Below, piece after piece: positions 1 through 5,048 of a stretch of 12,399 bases of DNA. The DNA lies in the NCBI GenBank assembly GCA_030045175.1, contig JASIBM010000247.1:1-12399 (forward strand), written 5' to 3'. The notes under the pieces were generated by a model. The model had not been told where the DNA came from, made no database searches, and worked only from the letters and a program-made list of their open reading frames with translations. The DNA comes from Streptosporangiaceae bacterium (GTDB taxonomy: Bacteria > Actinomycetota > Actinomycetes > Streptosporangiales > Streptosporangiaceae). Every line of letters starts with the position of its first letter. Positions within the stretch are counted from its first letter, which is position 1. A program made the translations under genes and the position numbers.

Positions 1-2
1 AG

Positions 3-155
3 GACGAGCTGGCCGCGGCGGGCGCGCACGCGGTGCTCGCCAACCTGGCGGGCACCAGCGAGGTGCTCGCCGCCGTGCTCGGCGACTATCGCGCCGCCGG
101 GCTCACCAGCCCCGACCCGCGTAGCGCTGCTCGGGCGCGAGCGTGTCCAGGCTGA
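3..155 (+). CDS. C-terminal fragment, probable HAD-family hydrolase
   Basis: An open frame enters from the left edge in phase with base 3 and ends at TGA 153-155, giving 50 visible residues. The segment DELAAAGAHAVLANLAG followed by TSEVLAAVL resembles the last strand-helix of actinobacterial HAD-superfamily phosphatases, where 'eLraAGAhaVv.dL' is followed by a short C-terminal helix. The catalytic motifs would lie outside the window, so activity cannot be judged. The gene is convergent with pdxS and their coding ends overlap by 53 bp (103-155). The last part (about residues 37-50) is Arg/Ala-rich and reads through the antisense of the pdxS C-terminus, so the tail may have been acquired by loss of an earlier stop. 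The family call is inference from a short, non-catalytic segment. Confidence 0.5.
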   Translation, partial: DELAAAGAHAVLANLAGTSEVLAAVLGDYRAAGLTSPDPRSAARARACPG

Positions 156-1047
156 TGCCCACCATGGCCTCGCCGAGCCCGCGGGAGACCTTCGCGATCA
201 TGTCCGCGTCGTTGTAGGCCGCGGTGGCCTTGACGATCGCGGCGGCCCTGGACGCTGGGTTGCCCGACTTGAAAATGCCAGAGCCGACGAACACCCCGTC
301 GGCGCCGAGTTGCATCATCATCGCGGCGTCGGCGGGCGTCGCTAGGCCGCCAGCGGTGAACAGCACGACGGGCAGCTTGCCCGCCATCGCCACCTCGGCG
401 ACCAGGTCGTAAGGCGCTTGCAGCTCCTTCGCCGCCAGGTAAAGCTCGTCCGCGGACAGGGTGGACAGCCTGCGGATCTCGGCGCTGATGGCGCGCATGT
501 GCCTGGTGGCCTCGACCACGTTGCCTGTCCCTGCCTCGCCCTTCGACCTGATCATCGCCGCTCCCTCGGCGAGCCGGCGCAGGGCCTCGCCGAGGTTGGT
601 GGCGCCGCAGACGAACGGGACGGTGAACGGCCACTTGTCCACGTGATGCGCCTCGTCCGCCGGGGTCAGCACCTCGGACTCGTCGATGTAGTCCACGCCG
701 ATCGCCTGGAGCACCTGCGCCTCGACGAAGTGCCCGATCCGGCACTTGGCCATCACCGGGATGGACACGGCGGCCATGATGCCGTCGATCATGTCCGGGT
801 CGCTCATCCGCGCGACGCCACCCTGGGCGCGGATGTCGGCCGGCACCCGCTCGAGCGCCATCACGGCGACGGCGCCTGCGTCTTCGGCGATCTTCGCCTG
901 CTCGGGGGTGACCACATCCATGATCACGCCGCCCTTGAGCATGTCGGCCATGCCGCGCTTGACCCGTTGCGTACCGGTCTGCGGAGCGACCGGGTCGCCA
1001 CCGACGCCGGCGCTGTCGGGACTGCCTGTGGGGGCAATGACTGACAA
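103..1047 (-). CDS. pdxS: Pyridoxal 5'-phosphate synthase lyase subunit PdxS
   Basis: PdxS condenses ribose 5-phosphate, glyceraldehyde 3-phosphate and ammonia into pyridoxal 5'-phosphate. It works as the cytosolic dodecameric core of the DXP-independent PLP synthase, and PdxT normally supplies the ammonia. The 314-residue product is a full (beta/alpha)8 barrel with family signatures QRVKRGMADMLKGGVIMDV, VPADIR, CRIGHFVEAQ, VDYIDESEVLTPADE, RSKGEAGTGN and FVGSGIFKSGNPA, ending in the usual RGW. By alignment with Bacillus subtilis PdxS from memory, Asp24, Lys81 and Lys149 correspond to D44, K101 and K169, all present. The 20 extra residues at the N-terminus are normal for actinobacteria. The start is TTG at 1047, with GGGAG six bases upstream in the mRNA. 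It follows the LemA-like gene after 150 bp. No pdxT lies immediately downstream; a convergent gene overlaps the 3' end instead. Confidence 0.97.
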   Translation of the reverse strand: MSVIAPTGSPDSAGVGGDPVAPQTGTQRVKRGMADMLKGGVIMDVVTPEQAKIAEDAGAVAVMALERVPADIRAQGGVARMSDPDMIDGIMAAVSIPVMAKCRIGHFVEAQVLQAIGVDYIDESEVLTPADEAHHVDKWPFTVPFVCGATNLGEALRRLAEGAAMIRSKGEAGTGNVVEATRHMRAISAEIRRLSTLSADELYLAAKELQAPYDLVAEVAMAGKLPVVLFTAGGLATPADAAMMMQLGADGVFVGSGIFKSGNPASRAAAIVKATAAYNDADMIAKVSRGLGEAMVGISLDTLAPEQRYAGRGW

Positions 1048-1173
1048 GGGAAACTCCCGTTCCTAATCTTGTGCTTATCTTGTGATCGTCGTCGTTGGAT
1101 ACCTGTGGTCCTATCGTAGGCGGTGCCGGCCATCGGAAACGGGCGGGCAGTCGGCTGCTACCTGGCAGGCCCG

Positions 1174-1191
1174 GCCGCCGCTCGCGGCGGC
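1174..1191 (-). terminator. Short GC hairpin after the LemA-like gene
   Basis: A perfect 6-bp stem (GCCGCC / GGCGGC) with a 6-base loop lies seven bases beyond the LemA-like stop codon. There is no U-tract. It may mark the 3' end of the pimA/LemA-like transcript or simply protect it. Short GC hairpins are common by chance in such DNA, so the call is weak. Confidence 0.25.
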
Positions 1192-1197
1192 ATGCGC

Positions 1198-1899
1198 CTA
1201 AGGGACGCGCTCTTGCCCGGCAGCGCCATCGCCGGCCGGCGACGCGGTCGCGCCCGGCCCGGTCCCGCCGGGGGCCAGCGAGTCGTCGATCTCGAAGAAC
1301 TCGGGCATCGGGGCACCGCCCGCCAGCCGCAGCACCCGCGCCAGCGGTCGCCGGCGCGCCGCGACCGTGGCGACGACCGCGTCGTTGTAGAAGGTCCGCG
1401 CCAGGAAGACCTGATGCGCGGTCGCCTCGAGCTCGGCGAGCAGCTCGTCGGCCCCGGCGCGCCCGGTCTGCGACACCGACGTGTGCGACACCGATGTTTG
1501 CGGCACCGATGTTTGCGGCACCGACGCCTGCGATACCGACGCCTGCAATACCGACGCGCGGAACCCGGGCTGGCTGAACACCGTGCGCAGCGCCTTGGTC
1601 AGGTCGCTCTCCGCCAGCTCCCGGTCGGCCAGCCCCCGGCCGGCCAGCTCCCGGCCGGCCAGCGCCGACCTGGCGTCGTGGGCTAGCCCGGCAAGCAGCA
1701 GGCTGGTCGCGGGGTCGAGCAGGCCAGAGGACGCCAGCTCGAGCGTGACCGAGCTGCGTCGCACCAGCGCCACGTCAAGCGAGGCACGGGCCGTTTCCAG
1801 CCTGGTGTGCAGCCGGTCCAGCCTGCCTGCCCGCCAGGACACGTACACCCCCGCCATCGCCAGCACAGCGAGGACGATGACGATGATCGCGGGGGTCAC
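1198..1899 (-). CDS. Membrane-anchored LemA-like protein with pentapeptide repeats
   Basis: The 233-residue product starts with one hydrophobic segment (about residues 4-20) followed by WRAGRLDR, suggesting a single N-terminal membrane anchor. A helical region with Arg and Leu heptad-like spacing (about 24-80) and a distal segment with FYNDAV (170-175) and PEFFE (199-203) match the helix pairs and closing motif of the LemA family. The function of that family is unclear; it is known as a membrane-anchored helical bundle. Between the two halves sit two five-residue repeat tracts: about 78-94 (GRELA, GRGLA, DRELA) and about 115-146 (variants of QTSVS and QASVP). These interrupt the usual bundle and probably form a flexible linker. 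The GTG start overlaps the pimA stop as GTGA, so translation is probably coupled to pimA. The C-terminus is Gly/Ala/Pro-rich. The LemA assignment is moderate; any link to PIM synthesis is only positional. Confidence 0.7.
   Translation of the reverse strand: MTPAIIVIVLAVLAMAGVYVSWRAGRLDRLHTRLETARASLDVALVRRSSVTLELASSGLLDPATSLLLAGLAHDARSALAGRELAGRGLADRELAESDLTKALRTVFSQPGFRASVLQASVSQASVPQTSVPQTSVSHTSVSQTGRAGADELLAELEATAHQVFLARTFYNDAVVATVAARRRPLARVLRLAGGAPMPEFFEIDDSLAPGGTGPGATASPAGDGAAGQERVP
1469..1558 (-). repeat. 15-bp tandem array, 6 units, in the LemA-like gene
   Basis: Six head-to-tail 15-bp units with plus-strand consensus TGCGACACCGACGCC run from 1469 to 1558, differing by a few substitutions each. 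The period equals five codons, so the array encodes a Q(T/A)SV(S/P) pentad tract without frame change. Read directly from the sequence. Confidence 0.93.
1613..1672 (-). repeat. 15-bp tandem array, 4 units, in the LemA-like gene
   Basis: Four 15-bp units with plus-strand consensus GCCAGCTCCCGGCCG (1613-1627, 1628-1642, 1643-1657, 1658-1672; the last one diverged) encode GRELA-like pentads. The unit sequence is unrelated to the array at 1469-1558 in the same gene, but the period is the same. Confidence 0.85.
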
Positions 1900-3086
1900 G
1901 ACGCCCGCACGGCTCCCTGCCCGCGGGCGGGGCGGGCAAGCAGCGGCGGCTGAGCCGGGCGCACCGGCGGAGGCTGGGCCGAGCCCCCGGGAAGGACAGC
2001 CTGATAGACCTTCACCACGTCGCGCGCCACCGTCGGCCAGTCATAGTCGCGGACCGCCGCGGACGCGGCCGCTGAGAGTGCGGCCCTGCGCTGCGGGTCA
2101 TCGAGCAGGCGCTCGATCGCCCCGGCTAGCGCGGTTGCGTCGCCGCTGGCGAACAACTCCCCGGCCTGGCCGCCGCGCAGCACCCGCCGGAACGCGTCGA
2201 TGTCGCTGGCCACGATCGGCGCGCCGGCCGCCATCGCCTCGGCTAGGACGATGCCGAAGCTCTCGCCGCCTGTGTTCGGCGCGCAGAACACGTCCACGCA
2301 GTGATAGACCCTGACCTTGTCCTCGTCGCTCACCTGGCCGAGCATCACGATCCGCCCGCGTAGCGCGGCAGGCACCTGCCGCAGCGCGTCCTCGGCGTCG
2401 CCGTGCCCGGCGACGAGCACCCGAAGGCCAGGCCGCCTGGCCGCGAGCAGCTCGAAGGCGCTCAGCAGCAGGGCGAAGCCCTTGCGTGGCTCGTCGATCC
2501 TGCCGACAAAGCCGAGGGCGCCCCCGGCTCCCGGCCAGCCAGGCAGCGGGTCGGCCTTCTCGAACTTCCTGATCGCCACGCCGTTGGGTATCAGCACCGC
2601 GTCGCCGCCCACATGCTCGACCCAGGTCGTGCGCGCTGCCTCGGAGACGGCGATCGTGCCGCTGATCTTTTCCAGTGCGGAACGCAGTATCGGCTGCGCC
2701 ACGTGCAGCACCCTGGACCTGCCGAGGGCCGAGTGGATGGTCGCGACGATCGGCCCGTCGGCCACCCAGCAGGCGAGCAGGGACAGGCTGGGCGCGGCAG
2801 GCTCATGCACGTGCAGCAGGTCGAACCCTGATTCCTTGATCCACCTGCGGACCCGGCTCGCCGACACCACGCCGAACGACAGCCTGGCGACCGAGCCGTT
2901 GTACGGCACGGGGATGGCCCGCCCCGCCGAGACGAAATGGCTGGGCAGCAGCGACTCGTCGACGGCCGGGGAGATCACGCAGACATCGTGTCCAAGATCG
3001 ATCAGGGCGTCGCTCAAGCCCCTGATGTGCTCTTGCACCCCGCCTGCCACGTCCCAGTCGTACGGGCAGACCATGCCGATCCTCAT
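1896..3086 (-). CDS. pimA: Phosphatidylinositol alpha-mannosyltransferase PimA
   Basis: PimA transfers mannose from GDP-mannose to the 2-position of the inositol ring of phosphatidylinositol. It is a GT-B, GT4-family peripheral membrane enzyme on the inner leaflet and starts PIM synthesis. The 396-residue product opens with MRIGMVCPYDWDVAGGVQEH, the N-terminal Rossmann signature with the nucleotide-sugar Gly pair at 15-16. It has H118 in ATIHSA, IPNGV at the domain junction, GFVGRIDEPRKG with R196 and K202, and GGESFGIVLAEAMAAG with E275. These match residues known for mycobacterial PimA. Length is close to the usual 375-390, with a Pro/Ala-rich C-terminal tail of about 30 residues added. ATG start with AAGGA seven bases upstream. 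It follows the acyltransferase after 72 bp and overlaps the LemA-like gene by four bases. It could be a related GT4 enzyme, but the context favours PimA. Confidence 0.94.
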   Translation of the reverse strand: MRIGMVCPYDWDVAGGVQEHIRGLSDALIDLGHDVCVISPAVDESLLPSHFVSAGRAIPVPYNGSVARLSFGVVSASRVRRWIKESGFDLLHVHEPAAPSLSLLACWVADGPIVATIHSALGRSRVLHVAQPILRSALEKISGTIAVSEAARTTWVEHVGGDAVLIPNGVAIRKFEKADPLPGWPGAGGALGFVGRIDEPRKGFALLLSAFELLAARRPGLRVLVAGHGDAEDALRQVPAALRGRIVMLGQVSDEDKVRVYHCVDVFCAPNTGGESFGIVLAEAMAAGAPIVASDIDAFRRVLRGGQAGELFASGDATALAGAIERLLDDPQRRAALSAAASAAVRDYDWPTVARDVVKVYQAVLPGGSAQPPPVRPAQPPLLARPARGQGAVRAS

Positions 3087-3114
3087 CGTGGCATCCTTAT
3101 GCCCAGGCGCGAGC

Positions 3115-3168
3115 GGTGCGAACGCGCCGGCTCGGCCGGCGGGTGCGAACGCGCCGGCTCAGCCGGCG
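3115..3168. repeat. 27-bp tandem duplication over the patA stop codon
   Basis: Two 27-bp units (3115-3141 and 3142-3168) differ at one base, G at 3134 versus A at 3161. The second unit carries the last codons of the acyltransferase gene, and that A forms its TGA stop (3161-3159 on the minus strand); the matching codon in the other copy is CGA. Read directly from the sequence. Confidence 0.95.
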
Positions 3169-4142
3169 ACATGACCGTTCCCGTTTCGCTCCGCGCCGCG
3201 CTCCCTCGCCTTGGCCTTGGCCCTCGCGGCGGCGAGCCGCTCCGGATCCAGATCGGCGACGAAGACCCGTTGGAGCATGTGCCAGTCGGCCGGGTGCTGC
3301 CTGATTCCGGTTTCAAACGCGCGCGCGATCTCCTGGGTCATGGCGGCCGCCTTCTGCCACCTGTCCCCCTCGGCGGGCACCGGTATCTCCGGGAAGATGT
3401 GCACGCCCCAGCCGTTTTCCTCGAACCATAGCGTGGCGGGCATCAGCGCGGCGCCGGTCTGCACGGCGAGCGCCGCCGGCCCCCCCATCATCAGCGCCTT
3501 CTCCCCGAAGAAGTCCACCTCGATGCCGCTCGCCGTCACGTCGCGGTCGCACGGCAGGATGACCAGCTTGCCTGCCCGCAGCCGCTGGGCGAGCACGCCG
3601 AACGGGCTCGGGCCCCCTGACGCGGGCAGCACCTCCATGCCGAGGCTCTCCCGGAACGCCAGGAACCGCTCATACAGCGACTCTGGCTCCAGGCGCTCCA
3701 TCACCGTCGTGAAAGGGACGGCCGCGCGGTCGATCATCCACACGGCCGCCTGGTCCCAGTTCGCGGTGTGCGGCAGCGCGATCACGACCCCCCGGCCAGC
3801 GGCGAGGTTGGCGAGCACGTCACCGGCATGGCCATACTCCACCATCTGGCCGATCAGCCGCTCCCGCGGCATCACGCGCAGCCGGAAGATCTCCAGCCAA
3901 TAGCGCGCATAGGAATACATCGCCTGCCTGGAAACGGCGCGAAGCTCCGCGCCGGTCGCATCGGCGCCGAGCACCCGGCGCAGGTTCCCCTCGAGGACCT
4001 GAACCCGCGGCCCCTGCCGGCGCCATGCGATGTCAGCGGCGCCGCGGAACGCGGCGGCGGTCCAGCGCTCTGGCAGGTGACACAGCGCCGACCAGCCAAG
4101 CGCGTACCCGGCCCCGGTGAGCCTGGCCTTGAGTCCTGGCAC
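3159..4142 (-). CDS. patA: Phosphatidylinositol mannoside acyltransferase (PatA type)
   Basis: This enzyme acylates the mannose on position 2 of inositol in PIM1/PIM2, using acyl-CoA at the inner face of the membrane. The 327-residue product belongs to the LpxL/HtrB-like acyltransferase family. It has the HX4D motif H125-TANW-D130 in ALPHTANWD, followed by VMERLEPESLYERF, LPCDRDVTASGIEVDFFG and a MMGGPAALA segment that usually lines the acceptor pocket. The N-terminus (about 5-25) is amphipathic rather than a clear transmembrane helix. The C-terminus is an Ala/Arg/Lys-rich tail. GTG start at 4142 with GGAGG eight bases upstream. It lies between pgsA (110 bp) and pimA (72 bp) on the same strand, the order known for PIM genes in mycobacteria (Rv2611c). 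The family is certain; substrate is inferred from the neighbours. Confidence 0.92.
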   Translation of the reverse strand: MPGLKARLTGAGYALGWSALCHLPERWTAAAFRGAADIAWRRQGPRVQVLEGNLRRVLGADATGAELRAVSRQAMYSYARYWLEIFRLRVMPRERLIGQMVEYGHAGDVLANLAAGRGVVIALPHTANWDQAAVWMIDRAAVPFTTVMERLEPESLYERFLAFRESLGMEVLPASGGPSPFGVLAQRLRAGKLVILPCDRDVTASGIEVDFFGEKALMMGGPAALAVQTGAALMPATLWFEENGWGVHIFPEIPVPAEGDRWQKAAAMTQEIARAFETGIRQHPADWHMLQRVFVADLDPERLAAARAKAKARERGAERNGNGHVAG

Positions 4143-4225
4143 GCCTCAACCCTCCGAAAGTCCGTGCGCGCGGGCGAGCCGCTCCGCGCGCCGCACCCGT
4201 CCCGCTCGCCGACCCGCTCTGCCTC

Positions 4226-4264
4226 GCTAGGTGACCGAGCTAGCTGGCCGAGCTAGGTGACAGC
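4226..4264. repeat. 13-bp imperfect triplicate over the pgsA stop codon
   Basis: Three consecutive 13-bp units starting GCTAG (4226-4238, 4239-4251, 4252-4264) differ from each other by two to four bases. The third contains the pgsA stop codon TAG (4255-4253 on the minus strand) and its last sense codons. The outer units share the exact 10-mer GCTAGGTGAC. Confidence 0.7.
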
Positions 4265-4885
4265 TCGGTCAGGACCGCCGGCCTGGCCGCGCCCGGTCGC
4301 GCGGCGCACGGCGTTCACCCGCTGGCCGAAGGTAATCGCGCTAAGCACGGCCAGAATCCATAGTCCCACAGAAAGGACATACGGTACGCCAAGGCCCGCG
4401 AGGCCGATGGCGACAAGCCCAATGAGCAGGCGTTCGGTCCGCTCAGCGATTCCAACGTCGCAGCGAAGGCCAAGTCCCTCGGCCCTGGCCTTCGCGTACG
4501 ACACGAGCCCGCCCGCCACCAGGCAGAACAGTGCCACGAAGGCGAGCATCCTGTCGTGCCCCCCGGTGGCAAGCCAGATGGCGATCCCGGCGAACACCGC
4601 CGCGTCGCCGACCCGGTCAAGCGTGGAGTCGAGGAACGCCCCGAACGGGCCGGTGCTGCCCTTTACCCGCGCCAGCGCGCCGTCGAGCATGTCGGTCAGC
4701 ACGAAGCCGGTGCACACGAGCGTGCCGGCGAACAGGTGCCCGGTCGGGAACAAGGCAAGGGCGCCCGCGGTCATGCCAACGGCCCCGGTCACCGTTAGCA
4801 TGTTCGGAGTCAGCGGGGTTCGCGCCAGCGCCTCGCTCACGGGCGTGAGCAAGCGGGCCAGTCCGGGTCTCAGCACCTTGAGCAT
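4253..4885 (-). CDS. pgsA: CDP-alcohol phosphatidyltransferase, PIP synthase type
   Basis: An integral membrane enzyme that exchanges the CMP of CDP-diacylglycerol for an alcohol phosphate. In actinobacteria at this locus the acceptor is inositol 1-phosphate, giving phosphatidylinositol phosphate, the precursor of phosphatidylinositol and PIMs. The 210-residue product carries the complete family signature D65xxD68G69xxA72R73...G82xxxD86xxxD90, read as DMLDGALAR and GAFLDSTLD, which binds the two metal ions. Around it lie about six hydrophobic segments, the usual fold. It is first of the pgsA-patA-pimA run and has no same-strand gene close upstream, since the neighbour at 5049 is divergent, so it must have its own promoter in 4886-5048. 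No good Shine-Dalgarno precedes the ATG. The name pgsA is historical; phosphatidylglycerophosphate synthase is the alternative, less likely beside patA and pimA. Confidence 0.93.
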   Translation of the reverse strand: MLKVLRPGLARLLTPVSEALARTPLTPNMLTVTGAVGMTAGALALFPTGHLFAGTLVCTGFVLTDMLDGALARVKGSTGPFGAFLDSTLDRVGDAAVFAGIAIWLATGGHDRMLAFVALFCLVAGGLVSYAKARAEGLGLRCDVGIAERTERLLIGLVAIGLAGLGVPYVLSVGLWILAVLSAITFGQRVNAVRRATGRGQAGGPDRAVT

Positions 4886-4894
4886 GTCCGTTTG

Positions 4895-4924
4895 ATCTTA
4901 CTGGCGGTTGATCTCTCCGGTTCA
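4895..4924 (-). promoter_or_regulatory. Candidate near-leaderless promoter of pgsA
   Basis: On the minus strand TAAGAT (4900-4895) fits an actinobacterial -10 and lies nine bases before the pgsA ATG. TGAACC (4924-4919) is a weak -35 with an 18-base spacer. Transcription would begin within a few bases of the ATG, fitting the absence of a Shine-Dalgarno. Inference from sequence only. Confidence 0.35.
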
Positions 4925-5035
4925 CCAACGGGGGTTTGCGGCGCGACGGGCCGCCACGATCGCGCCGATTGCGGCTAGGGGCTTGTGGTGCGGGGGCAGT
5001 GGGTAAAGGCTGGCTGCATCAGCCACGTGAACACT

Positions 5036-5041
5036 AGGAGG
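5036..5041 (+). promoter_or_regulatory. Strong ribosome binding site of the EF-G-like gene
   Basis: A full AGGAGG lies seven bases before the ATG at 5049 and fixes that start. It contrasts with the weak or absent sites of pgsA and the HIT gene nearby. Confidence 0.85.
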
Positions 5042-5048
5042 CGGTGGT

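Noticed and set aside
1048..1197. PLP-responsive regulator site or promoter before pdxS
   Set aside because: A weak TACGAT box (1118-1113, minus strand) exists but no convincing -35 or operator symmetry accompanies it.
4886..5048. Small RNA or small gene in the pgsA / EF-G-like divergent region
   Set aside because: Only a ribosome binding site and a weak candidate promoter are visible; the short inverted segment near 5012-5023 is too small to support an RNA gene.
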